Shown here: piece by piece, positions 15,496 through 23,989 of the stretch
Numbering within the stretch: position 1 is the stretch's first letter
How the letters are laid out: each line of letters starts with the position of its first letter
NCBI GenBank assembly: GCA_020832805.1
Contig: JAFIED010000269.1
Coordinates: forward strand, 1-33,360
DNA: 33,360 nucleotides
Direction: 5' to 3'
From: Pararhodobacter sp.
GTDB taxonomy: Bacteria; Pseudomonadota; Alphaproteobacteria; Rhodobacterales; Rhodobacteraceae
Made by a program: the position numbers and the translations under genes
The notes under the pieces: model-generated
What the model was told of the DNA's origin: nothing
What the model saw: the letters and a program-made list of their open reading frames with translations, nothing else
Databases searched by the model: none

Positions 15496-16530
15496 TCAGT
15501 GTCGCTTGCCGGGGAAACGGGTTGTCCTGTTGCCGCGCGGGCCAGTCTGAACCGGGGTGTTCGCCAGGTTTTCCGCCTGCAGCTTGCGCCAGCGTGCCAG
15601 CCGCGCTGGATCAAGCCGACCCGCCGCCACCGCCGCCTGCACCGCGCATCCGGGTTCGTGGTCATGGGTGCAATCGCGAAAGCGGCACAGCGGGGCAAGC
15701 TCGGTGATCTCGGCATAAAGCTGATCCAGACCCGCGGATGAATCGCCGACATGCAGCGCGCGCATGCCCGGCGTATCGATCACCCAGCCCCCGCCGATGA
15801 TCGGATGCAACGAGCGTGCCGTGGTGGTGTGGCGCCCCTTGGCATCGGCCGCGCGCACGCTGCCGGTCAACTGCGCCTCTTCCGGGGCCTTTCCGGACAG
15901 GGTGTTCAGCAATGACGACTTGCCCACGCCTGACGATCCGACCAGCGCGACGGTCTGCCCCTCGGCACACCAGGGCGCCAGACGCTGCGCGGCCTCTGGC
16001 GCATGGGCATTCAGCGCCACAACATGCAGCCCGCGCTGCAGCCCGGCCACGCGGTCGCAATAGGGCCTGGCATCGGGCACCTGATCGGCCTTGGTCAGCA
16101 CGATGACCGGCGTTATCCCGGCTTCATTCGCCAGCGCCAGATAGCGTTCCAGCCGCGCCGGGTTCAGGTCGTCGTTGCAAGAGGTCGTGATGAACAGCGT
16201 ATCGATATTGGCCGCAATCAGTTGCGGATGCCGCCTGCCTTCGATGTGGCGATGCAGCACCGACTTGCGGTCAAGTCGGCGCACCAGCAGCCGGGTTTCG
16301 GGCTGGACAAGAACCCAGTCGCCAACCGCATGATCGGCGGTATTCGCATGGGCAGGCAGGGTCAGCCTGACAAGGCCCTGCCGGGAGATCGCCGTCATTC
16401 TGGCACGATGAACGGTCGCTATGCGCAGCCGGTCTAGATGCGCTTCGTCGGGCTTCACTTGATCGGCAAGAAACCCTGACCAGCCAAGGCTGGCGAGTGC
16501 GGGCAATTCTGGCGTCAAAGGGTCGGACAT
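15496..16530 (-). CDS. rsgA: Ribosome small-subunit-dependent GTPase A
   Basis: 344 aa from ATG 16528-16530 (MSDPLTPEL); the track's upstream start has no support. It is a circularly permuted GTPase: OB-fold remnant (GDWVLVQPETRLLVRRLDRKSVLHR), then G4 LTKAD (145-149), G1 GSSGVGKSS (198-206) and G3 DTPG (252-255). A zinc finger CxxxxCxHxxEPGC (282-296) follows. RsgA/YjeQ checks late 30S ribosome maturation by GTP hydrolysis. The C-terminus is basic, as needed for rRNA binding. It is separated by 230 nt, including a hairpin, from the ATPase gene upstream. The N-terminal region is somewhat longer than in E. coli-type members. Confidence 0.93.
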   Translation of the reverse strand: MSDPLTPELPALASLGWSGFLADQVKPDEAHLDRLRIATVHRARMTAISRQGLVRLTLPAHANTADHAVGDWVLVQPETRLLVRRLDRKSVLHRHIEGRRHPQLIAANIDTLFITTSCNDDLNPARLERYLALANEAGITPVIVLTKADQVPDARPYCDRVAGLQRGLHVVALNAHAPEAAQRLAPWCAEGQTVALVGSSGVGKSSLLNTLSGKAPEEAQLTGSVRAADAKGRHTTTARSLHPIIGGGWVIDTPGMRALHVGDSSAGLDQLYAEITELAPLCRFRDCTHDHEPGCAVQAAVAAGRLDPARLARWRKLQAENLANTPVQTGPRGNRTTRFPGKRH

Positions 16531-16678
16531 GCCGGTCTGAATGCGCGCGTTGGCCGCCCGATGCAAGCCAAACCGAAGCGCCGCGTCAGCCAGGGGGCCC
16601 TTTGGCAAGCAAGCGGCGCCGCTGCCATGTCGATACGCGGGCGCGCCGGGCAAGACACGGCCAAAGCCCGCCAGACAA

Positions 16679-16713
16679 GGCAGATCCCGCAACGCAATGC
16701 GGCGGGATCTGCC
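16679..16713 (-). terminator. Hairpin terminator of the minus-strand ATPase gene
   Basis: Perfect 12-bp inverted repeat GGCAGATCCCGC/GCGGGATCTGCC with an 11-nt loop, about 50 nt downstream of the ATPase stop. On the minus strand it is followed by a weak T-containing stretch (TTGTCTG). The rest of the 230-nt gap (16531-16760) holds no gene I can support. Confidence 0.65.
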
Positions 16714-16760
16714 AATGTGGCCGGAAGTGCATGACGAGACAGCATGACACGGCCGTGTCC

Positions 16761-18962
16761 TTACGCGCTGGCCAGCTTGCCCAAAAGGGTGCGCCACAGA
16801 GCCTTGGTCTCGTCAGCCAGCCGTGCCGGACCTGCGTCCAGCATCTTGCGGCGCATGCGCTCTGCCAGCTGGAACCGCCAGTCTTCGGGCAGGATGATGC
16901 CTTCGGCATGGGCCCATGCCAGCGCCTGGGCAACAAAGGGCCGTCCGGCGACAAAACTATCGGCAAACAGACGCTCTGGCCTGCGTTCCACCCGGTCCAT
17001 CTGAACCGCCAGTTCGTCGGCGGGGAACAGATCTTCCACGGTGCTGTCCTGACGCCTGGTGATGCCCTGCAGAAGGATGACATCGTTGCTGTCAGACAGT
17101 CTGCCCGCCAGCGCGCGCCCCTGCTCTGAGCCATCAAGCACCAGTTTGGGCGACCGGGTCTGGGTTTCGCTCAGCAGGCGCGCCATGACCTGCATGACCT
17201 CGGCACCACAGGCAGGGGCAAAGATCATGTCGCGCTGCGGCATGAACTGGCCAGAGGCAATGCTCAGGGTCTTGATGACGCTCAGGTAGGTCTGCTCGAC
17301 CCGGCCCTGCACCAGCACGGGCTGTGCCCCGCCCATGCTGACCTCGGCCACCGCCAGATTGAGGGCGGCGCGCACGGCAAAGCCGGCACCACGCTGGCTG
17401 TCGCTGCCCTCGGCCTCCAGCAGATCACCGCTGACCCGGGTCGAGCCATCACGACCGACAAACACCTTGCGCGCCCGCGCCAGACGGTCGGCATCGACCA
17501 GAAAGGGCGAATGCGTGGTGTAAAGTATCTGGTTCTTCAGTGCCAAACCCTCGAAAAACGCTGACAGGTCACGCTGTGCCAGCGGATGCAGCGAATGCCC
17601 CGGCTCATCCAGCAGGAGGATGCAGTTGTCATGCGCCCCCTCGGCCTCGTGCAGAAAGACCAGAAAGAAGCTGAGAAACCATTGCAGCCCGGTCGAGCGG
17701 TGCTCAAGCTCGACCTCCTGCGGGCGGCGCGCATCGGCCACCCAGATACGAAAATGGGTGCCGTCGGCCTCGAACCGGAAGCGGTAGTCGCCCTGTTTCC
17801 ACCAATCGGCAAATCTTGCGGTCAGTTTGGTGCCCGCCGATTGCAGCAGGATAGAGCGCGTGCGCTTGGATTCCGCGATCTGGGCCAGGAGCGCGGAATC
17901 GGGCTGCTGGTCACGGCCGTTGGCGCGCCGCCACAGGCTGCGCACCAACCCGGCCTTGCCCTCTTCGGCGATCATCTGCGCCTCGGCCTCGTCGCGGATG
18001 TCCCGGAAATCACGGCCCAGTTCCAGTATTTCCTGCGCCTGCACGCCGACAAAATCGAACAGCACGCTTAGCGTGCGGGCTTTCGCGCTTTCCTTTGCGC
18101 CAAGATCCGCGCGGCCCATGTTGTCCACGACATGCGGCAGGTAGATCTCCGAGTCCAGGTTCCCGTAGTTCGAATAATACACGAACCGGGGCAGACGTTC
18201 GATCACCGCCTGGCGTATCTCCTCTCTCGCGGCCGGGTCTGGGGCAATCATCGCGGCCATGTGCTGACCCAGCGCTTTCTGCAACGCCCGCAGCAAGGGG
18301 ATGACATGGCTGGTGGCAGGCGGCTCTTCCGGGATCAGCGCCGCCACGCAATTGCGGGCCAGACGCAGGTCATTGCCGGTCACGTTCTCTGTGCGTGTCA
18401 GTTCGTCCAGCAGCACGTCAACCTGCTTGGCGGCTGCATCGCACAGCGGGTCGGTGGTGATGGCGCCCAGGTCCTTTTGCGCATCGCGCAATGCTGTCAG
18501 CGCGGCAGCGACCGCGCCATCCTCATCCAGCCTGTAGTCAGGAAAGTTGATCCGATAAGTGCCGTCATAGAGCCGCGCCACAGACACGCAGCGCGCCTGT
18601 GCCACGGGAATGCCGGCAAGCTGGGCAAGGCGCGCGGCCTCCTGGCCGGTGTCGAATTCCGCCGTGATGAACTGAAACTGGTCTGGCGCGTTGCGGATGG
18701 TGGTGAACAGGGCCTTGGGATAATCCGATGTGGGCTGCAGCATGCCTTCGCCCGCGGGGTTCAGTTTCCACAAGGGCAGCAGCAGATTGGTCTTACCGGA
18801 TTCGTTGACGCCAATCAGGGCCGTCACCGTGTCGGCGTGCAGCCAGCCGGAATCCATGACCGACCGGAAGTTGCTGACGCGATAGCGCAACAGCCTGAAA
18901 CCGGCCTGTGCAGGCGCCGGGGTGATGCGGGACGAAATCTTGAACTCGGTTTCCTGAAGCAT
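16761..18962 (-). CDS. OLD-like ABC ATPase with degenerate TOPRIM domain
   Basis: 733 aa from ATG 18960-18962, supported by GGAGA eight bases upstream; the track start 12 codons earlier lacks this. The N-terminal ATPase is of ABC/SMC type: Walker A GVNESGKT (51-58), a signature-like STGLQ (about 423), Walker B CILLLDEP (Asp452/Glu453), D-loop SLHP and H-loop TTHSPF. A long insertion (about 150-400) separates the Walker motifs. The C-terminal part follows a TOPRIM layout (PVLVQGRVEQ, APACGAEVMQVMARLL, KLVLDGSEQG, VEDLFP). The metal-binding residues are altered: the EG motif reads QG (Gln552) and DxD reads DGS (Asp610, Ser612). OLD proteins act in phage defence or DNA repair. This copy may bind DNA or signal rather than cut. 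It starts 35 nt after the antiporter operon on the same strand. Confidence 0.82.
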   Translation of the reverse strand: MLQETEFKISSRITPAPAQAGFRLLRYRVSNFRSVMDSGWLHADTVTALIGVNESGKTNLLLPLWKLNPAGEGMLQPTSDYPKALFTTIRNAPDQFQFITAEFDTGQEAARLAQLAGIPVAQARCVSVARLYDGTYRINFPDYRLDEDGAVAAALTALRDAQKDLGAITTDPLCDAAAKQVDVLLDELTRTENVTGNDLRLARNCVAALIPEEPPATSHVIPLLRALQKALGQHMAAMIAPDPAAREEIRQAVIERLPRFVYYSNYGNLDSEIYLPHVVDNMGRADLGAKESAKARTLSVLFDFVGVQAQEILELGRDFRDIRDEAEAQMIAEEGKAGLVRSLWRRANGRDQQPDSALLAQIAESKRTRSILLQSAGTKLTARFADWWKQGDYRFRFEADGTHFRIWVADARRPQEVELEHRSTGLQWFLSFFLVFLHEAEGAHDNCILLLDEPGHSLHPLAQRDLSAFFEGLALKNQILYTTHSPFLVDADRLARARKVFVGRDGSTRVSGDLLEAEGSDSQRGAGFAVRAALNLAVAEVSMGGAQPVLVQGRVEQTYLSVIKTLSIASGQFMPQRDMIFAPACGAEVMQVMARLLSETQTRSPKLVLDGSEQGRALAGRLSDSNDVILLQGITRRQDSTVEDLFPADELAVQMDRVERRPERLFADSFVAGRPFVAQALAWAHAEGIILPEDWRFQLAERMRRKMLDAGPARLADETKALWRTLLGKLASA

Positions 18963-18997
18963 GGCTAGGTCTCCTTTTCGCAAACTGGGATCGGACA

Positions 18998-20761
18998 TCA
19001 GGGTTCAAAGTAAGGGGGCAGCATGTGCCCGGGTGGGTGCGCGGCACCGGGTTGCGCCGCAGGGGGCATGGCCGCTTCGCCACGCAGGCTGCCGCCTGCC
19101 TCCAGCAGCAAGGTCAGCGCGATCAGGCCGGCAATTGCCGTCTGGCCAAGCCGCCAGCGCATGGCGGTTTCGCCTATGGCCTTTGGCATGGCATGAGCCA
19201 GCCTGCGGGCTGCGCGGCGCTTTGCGGCCAGTATGCTGTCTGCCCGCAGGGCCAAGGCACGGCCCGGCGCTGTGATCTGCGCCAGGAAAACCGCCGGGCC
19301 AATGCGCTGCGCATGCGCGTGGATGGCGACGCCAGCAGCCATGGCGACACCCAGTGCGACAGGCCAAAGTGCACCTGGCGCTGCCTGGCTGATCGGCGCA
19401 GCCAGCGTACCGGCAACGGCGACCCAGACCAGGGGCAAGGCCAGCGACGCGCCGACCAGCGCCAGAAAGGGCAGCAGAACCGCCTCTTGCGTGACCTTTG
19501 CAGGGGCCCCGGGCGGGTGAAGCCAGATCATCGCGACATAACGCGCCATCAGCAGGGTTGTCGCCACGCCGGACAGGCTCAGCGCGACGGTCAACCACGG
19601 CAGCCAGACGGGCGAGCCGGCGTTGAAGGCGGTCTTCAGCGCCTCCTTGCCCAACGCCCCCGAACTGGCGGGCAGACCGGCCAGGACGAATGCGGGCAAC
19701 AGCAGCGCCAGCGTGACGGCCAGTTTTGCCGCAGGGCCGGTCTGCGCCGCAAAGGCACCGGTGCCCAGAAACAGCGCGCCCTTGGCCAGCGCATGATGCG
19801 CAGCCAGAAAGACAAGCACGGGCAGAATGGCCACCCATGCCTGGGGCACCATCAGCCCCGCGCCCAGCCCCAGCGCCAGGATGCCCATCTGGCTGACGCT
19901 GGAATAGCCCAGCACCGCCTTTGGACTGGTCTGCTGCACACCCAGCAGCAGCGCGGCAAAGATCGTCACCATGCCGGCCGCCATCATGACCGTGCCATGG
20001 TCGGCATAGGTGACACCGCCCAGCGGCAAAAGCGTGATCATGCCAAACAGCCCCGCCTTGATCATGGCACCGGAAAGGACGGCGCTGGCCGGCACTGGCG
20101 CGGCCCCATGGGCAGGCGGCAGCCAGAAATGCAGCGGCATGATGCCCAGCTTGACGCACAGGCCGATCATCATCAGTGCAACCGCCGGGTCCGACAGCGC
20201 GGTCGCGCGCAGATCGGCCACATGAAACGACCCCGCCTGTGCCACGGCCAGTGCCAGCCCGGCAAACAGCGCCAGTTCGCCCAGTACGACAAAGCCGATA
20301 TACAGCCGCGCAGCGCCCTGTGCCTGTGGGGTACGGCTGTGCAGTACCAACCCGTAAGAGGCAAAGCTCATCGGCGCGAAAAAGGCATAGAAGCTTGCGG
20401 CATCCAGCGCCAGCAGCAGCCCCAGATTGCCTGTCTGCGCCATCAGGAACATGACGCCGAAGCTGGTGGCGCGCGCGTCATGGCGCATCCAGTGGCGCGC
20501 ACTGGCCCCGGCGGCGCACCACAGCAGGCCGGTGAAGATCACGAACAGGCGCGAGATTTCATCAAGTCCGAACTGAAGGCCAAGGATCATCCAATCAGCC
20601 TGCGCGTGCATCGGCAAATCGCCCAACAGCGCCAGTGCCAGCGCAGGCAGGGGCGCAAAGGGCATCATCCGCCAGACAAGGCTGCGTGCCTGTGGCCAGA
20701 TCAGCGCCAGGGCCAGCAAAAGCGGCAGCGCCAGGGCGGTCACAAAGGGGGCAAGGCTCAT
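18998..20761 (-). CDS. Third proton-conducting Mrp/NuoL-like antiporter subunit
   Basis: 587-aa polytopic protein of the proton-conducting transporter (NuoL/M/N, MrpA/D) family, with about 14 membrane helices. Conserved parts include the TM7 region VKLGIMPLHFWLPPAHGAAP with its Lys, and GAMIKAG and SSVSQMG. The TM5 position that holds the key Glu in the two sister subunits (FYE, MIE) reads FFA here (Ala129), so this copy may not translocate protons in the usual way. The C-terminal 120 residues are a basic region (ILAAKRRAARRLAHAM) followed by one hydrophobic segment and a Pro-rich end, unlike MrpD. It is the last antiporter gene, 3 nt after the A-type subunit. It may be a structural or regulatory partner. 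Confidence 0.85.
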   Translation of the reverse strand: MSLAPFVTALALPLLLALALIWPQARSLVWRMMPFAPLPALALALLGDLPMHAQADWMILGLQFGLDEISRLFVIFTGLLWCAAGASARHWMRHDARATSFGVMFLMAQTGNLGLLLALDAASFYAFFAPMSFASYGLVLHSRTPQAQGAARLYIGFVVLGELALFAGLALAVAQAGSFHVADLRATALSDPAVALMMIGLCVKLGIMPLHFWLPPAHGAAPVPASAVLSGAMIKAGLFGMITLLPLGGVTYADHGTVMMAAGMVTIFAALLLGVQQTSPKAVLGYSSVSQMGILALGLGAGLMVPQAWVAILPVLVFLAAHHALAKGALFLGTGAFAAQTGPAAKLAVTLALLLPAFVLAGLPASSGALGKEALKTAFNAGSPVWLPWLTVALSLSGVATTLLMARYVAMIWLHPPGAPAKVTQEAVLLPFLALVGASLALPLVWVAVAGTLAAPISQAAPGALWPVALGVAMAAGVAIHAHAQRIGPAVFLAQITAPGRALALRADSILAAKRRAARRLAHAMPKAIGETAMRWRLGQTAIAGLIALTLLLEAGGSLRGEAAMPPAAQPGAAHPPGHMLPPYFEP

Positions 20762-20764
20762 GGC

Positions 20765-22255
20765 TTACTCCTGATACTCGATGGCGACAATGAATCGCGT
20801 CCATTCCAGCGGGCTGAAGGGCGCATTGGCAAAGCCCCCTGCAATCAGAACCAGCGCGGCGGTGGCGGCGGGGGGCACGGCCAGCATCCAGCCAATGCGC
20901 GGCCGGCCCGGCGCGCCGGTCGTTTCGGGTGCGGCATCACGAAACCAGGCCCTGTGCAGCATGGGCATGAAATAGATCGCATTCAGCAGGCTGGAGCCCA
21001 GCAACAGCTCGATCACCCAGGCCTGCCCTGCCTCCAGCCCACCCTGGGCCAGATACCACTTGCTGACGAACCCGGCCAAGGGCGGCAAACCGATCATGCC
21101 CAGCGCGGCAAGCGTGAAGGCCAGCATCGAGCCGGGCATGGCGCGACCCACCCCGTCCATCTGGCTGACGCGCTTGACGCCCAGCCCCTCGGCCAGGTTG
21201 CCGGCGACCATGAACATGGTGATCTTCATCAGGCCCTGATGGATCAGATGCGCCAGCGCGCCCACGGCGGCCAAGGGGCTGGCCAGCGCCACGCCCAGCG
21301 TGATGTAACTGACCTGCGAAACCGTCGAATAGGCCAGCCGCTTCTTGATGTCATCCTGCGTGATTGCCTTGAGTGAACCATAGATGATGGTGACACCCGC
21401 CAGCACCGCCAGCGGTGCGGTCACGCCCAGCGCCTGGGCCGTTTCTATGCCGAAGACCTCGTAGACCACGCGCATGATGCCAAAGGCGCCGGCCTTGACC
21501 ACGGCCACCGCGTGCAGCAGGGCAGACACCGGGGCAGGGGCGACCATGGCGATCGGCAGCCAGACGTGAAACGGAAACAGCGCCGCCTTGACCCCCAGCG
21601 CGCCGATCAGCACCACGAACAGCAGTTGTGCCGCCAGCGGGTTCACTGCCACCACATAGGCCAGCACCCCACCGGGAACGAAATCGGTGGTTCCTGCCAG
21701 CACCCACAGGCCCAGCGTCCCCAGCAGCAGCACCAGACCGCCCGCAAGGGTATAGATCAGGTAGATGCGCCCGGCGCGCAACGCCTCTGCCGTGCCCCGG
21801 TGAATGACCAGCGGATAGGTGGCCAGTGTCAGCAATTCGTAGAACAGCAGGAAGGTGAACAGGTTGCCGGACAGGGCAATCCCCACGGTCGCTGCCACGC
21901 ACAGGCTGAAAAAGCCGAAGAACCGCGCGCGATGGGGTCCATGTTCCAGATAGCCCACCGAGTAGATGGTGGTGATCAGCCACAGCACGGCAGAAAGCGC
22001 AATGAACAGGATCGCCAGCGGATCGGCCTGCAACTTGAATTCCAGTCCCGGCAGCAGTTCAAAGCGCAGATCGTAGATCACGCCCTGGCTGACTTTCAGA
22101 CTGAGCCATGCAACCAGGGCCACTTTCAGCCCGGCCATGCCCAGGTTGATGCCGGTGCGCAGCCGTGCGGCACGTTCTGGCAGAGAAAACAGAACGGGCG
22201 CGGCCAGAAGCGAGGTCAGCAGGATGAAAAGGGGCAGCAGGGGCGCATCCATCAT
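20765..22255 (-). CDS. MrpA-core/NuoL-like antiporter subunit
   Basis: 496 aa, about 14 membrane helices. The TM5 Glu is present (LFYELLTLATYPLV, Glu140, the same number as the essential MrpA/MrpD glutamate). The TM7-8 section LGVKAALFPFHVWLPIAMVAPAPVSALLHAVAVVKAG has the HAVAVVKAG form typical of MrpA/NuoL. Functionally it is a half of the proton/sodium path. Compared with a normal MrpA (about 750-800 aa) it lacks the MbhD-MbhE C-terminal extension, which is encoded separately in this operon and fused to MrpB. It overlaps the preceding D-type gene by 4 nt (ATGA), showing translational coupling. An MrpD or NuoN-like naming would be possible, but the HAxxxVKAG motif favours the A-type. Confidence 0.85.
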   Translation of the reverse strand: MMDAPLLPLFILLTSLLAAPVLFSLPERAARLRTGINLGMAGLKVALVAWLSLKVSQGVIYDLRFELLPGLEFKLQADPLAILFIALSAVLWLITTIYSVGYLEHGPHRARFFGFFSLCVAATVGIALSGNLFTFLLFYELLTLATYPLVIHRGTAEALRAGRIYLIYTLAGGLVLLLGTLGLWVLAGTTDFVPGGVLAYVVAVNPLAAQLLFVVLIGALGVKAALFPFHVWLPIAMVAPAPVSALLHAVAVVKAGAFGIMRVVYEVFGIETAQALGVTAPLAVLAGVTIIYGSLKAITQDDIKKRLAYSTVSQVSYITLGVALASPLAAVGALAHLIHQGLMKITMFMVAGNLAEGLGVKRVSQMDGVGRAMPGSMLAFTLAALGMIGLPPLAGFVSKWYLAQGGLEAGQAWVIELLLGSSLLNAIYFMPMLHRAWFRDAAPETTGAPGRPRIGWMLAVPPAATAALVLIAGGFANAPFSPLEWTRFIVAIEYQE

Positions 22256-23709
22256 GGCGCAACTCCAAAGGGATAACCGATTTCAATGAAACCCAGGATC
22301 GGGGCCGCCAGCAGGCCAAGGCCGATCGCGGCAAGGGCCAGCGTCAGGGGGGCCGCATCGGCCAGCGCCCAGCCCTGATGCTCGCCCACCGGCGCGCGCA
22401 CCCGGTCAAAGCGCAGGAAGCCTGCGAACACGCGGCTGAAATAGGCCACCGACATCAGCGTCCCGGCCATGGTGACGGCAACCCAATGCCAGTAGCCCGC
22501 CGCCATTGCCCCCTCCATCAACGACCATTTGCCGATGAAACCCAGCGAGGGCGGCAGGCCGATCAGGCTGATGGCGGCCAGCGCAAAGGTGAACTGCGCC
22601 AGCGTGGGGCGGATCGGCGAACGGTCCAGATCGCGGATCACGTCATGGCCGATCTCGTCCTTGATGCGCCCGGCGGCCAGAAACATGGCAGCCTTGGCGA
22701 TGCCATGGGCCAGGATCAGCAATGCCGCGGCCTTCCAGCTTTCGGGCAGGCCGACCTCGCCCGCGCGGGCAAAGGCCACAAAGATCAGCCCGATCTGCGC
22801 CACCGTGGACCACGCAACCAGCAATTTCAGCCGTTCGGCGCGCAGCGCCTGGATGCCGCCCCAGATCACCGCGCCGGCCCCCATCAGCCCCACCAGTGTC
22901 AGCAGGGTTTCCGATGGAAACGGCATGTATTGCGCCAGGCGCAGCACGATATACAGCGCGGCCTTGACCACCAGCCCCGACAGCAGCGCACTGGCAGGCG
23001 CGGTTGCATTGGCATGCGCCGCAGGCAGCCAGAAATGCAGGGGAAACAGCGCGGTTTTCAGCGCCAGCCCCACGAACATCAATGCCAGCGCTGCAATCAG
23101 GGCGCCGGTTGGCTCTGCCCCGGTCAGGCCTGCGAAATCCAGACGGCCCAGTTGCAGATAGATGAAGCCGACACCCATCAGGAACAGGAGCGCCCCAAGG
23201 ATCGAGGCATACATGTACTCAAGCCCGGCCTGCACGGCTGCACGGCTGCCACTCAGAACGGTCAGGCCAACCGCGGCCAGGGCGATCACCTCGATCATCA
23301 CATAGAGATTGAAGATATCGGTGCCGAGATAGACGCCGTTCATGCCTGTCAGCAAAAGCAGCCAAAGCGGCCAGAAGTATTGCCGCTGGCGCGCCTGTTG
23401 GGCCCCCTTGAGGCTGTCAAGCGCCGCGACGCTGACCAGAAACCCGACAGCGCAAGTCAGGCCAAGCATGGCCACGCTCAGCCCGTCGGCGCGCAGATCA
23501 ATGCCAAGGGGGGCGCCCCAGCCGCCAAGGGGCAGAACCACTGCACCCCCGGTCAACACCGCGCGCGCCAGCCAGATGACCGCACCCGTGGTCAGCGCCA
23601 GCGTGGCAAGGCCGATCACGGATGCCGCACGCGGCAAGAGAAAGGCCATGATCGCCCCGAAAAGTGGCACAAAGATCGCAAGGGTGATGGGAGAAAGGTC
23701 AACGCTCAT
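22252..23709 (-). CDS. mnhD: Na+/H+ antiporter subunit D (MnhD/MrpD)
   Basis: 485 aa, about 14 helices, proton-conducting transporter family. It has the TM5 Glu (FNLYVMIEVIALAAVGL, Glu140), the TM7 Lys and partner string LKTALFPLHFWLPAAHANATAPASALLSGLVVKAALYI, and the sequence LIGLPPSLGFIGKW typical of MrpD. MrpD provides one of the two ion-translocating modules of the Mrp complex in the inner membrane. The order C-D, an 11-nt overlap with mnhC and a 4-nt overlap with the next gene place it squarely in the canonical part of the operon. Confidence 0.9.
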   Translation of the reverse strand: MSVDLSPITLAIFVPLFGAIMAFLLPRAASVIGLATLALTTGAVIWLARAVLTGGAVVLPLGGWGAPLGIDLRADGLSVAMLGLTCAVGFLVSVAALDSLKGAQQARQRQYFWPLWLLLLTGMNGVYLGTDIFNLYVMIEVIALAAVGLTVLSGSRAAVQAGLEYMYASILGALLFLMGVGFIYLQLGRLDFAGLTGAEPTGALIAALALMFVGLALKTALFPLHFWLPAAHANATAPASALLSGLVVKAALYIVLRLAQYMPFPSETLLTLVGLMGAGAVIWGGIQALRAERLKLLVAWSTVAQIGLIFVAFARAGEVGLPESWKAAALLILAHGIAKAAMFLAAGRIKDEIGHDVIRDLDRSPIRPTLAQFTFALAAISLIGLPPSLGFIGKWSLMEGAMAAGYWHWVAVTMAGTLMSVAYFSRVFAGFLRFDRVRAPVGEHQGWALADAAPLTLALAAIGLGLLAAPILGFIEIGYPFGVAP

Positions 23710-23989
23710 CTTCGGCTTCCAGGGTTTGCAGGCGGCGGATCAGGGCAAGGGCCACGGCGGTGGCGCTGACCATGACGACAATGCCGGTGATCACCAGCGC
23801 ATGGGGAACGGGGTCGGGTACACCGGGTGGCGCGCGCCATGCCCCCACCACCAGCAGGAACCCTGCACCGACCGAACACAGTTTCAGCGCCAGCACGCGG
23901 CGCAGCCGGTCCAGGGCACACAGCGCGCCGACCAGCCCGATGCCGAAAACGGCGATCCCGGTCAGGCCATAGATCAGGTCAGGTGTCAT
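23699..23989 (-). CDS. mnhC: Na+/H+ antiporter subunit C (MnhC/MrpC, NuoK-like)
   Basis: 96 aa with three membrane helices (YGLTGIAVFGIGLVGAL, LALKLCSVGAGFLLVVG, HALVITGIVVMVSATAVALAL). Length and helix pattern are those of the NuoK/MrpC family; HALVITGIVVMVSATAVAL is the family's best-conserved part. It forms part of the membrane coupling region between the antiporter modules. It overlaps the B-fusion gene by 11 nt and mnhD by 11 nt. Confidence 0.9.
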   Translation of the reverse strand: MTPDLIYGLTGIAVFGIGLVGALCALDRLRRVLALKLCSVGAGFLLVVGAWRAPPGVPDPVPHALVITGIVVMVSATAVALALIRRLQTLEAEDER

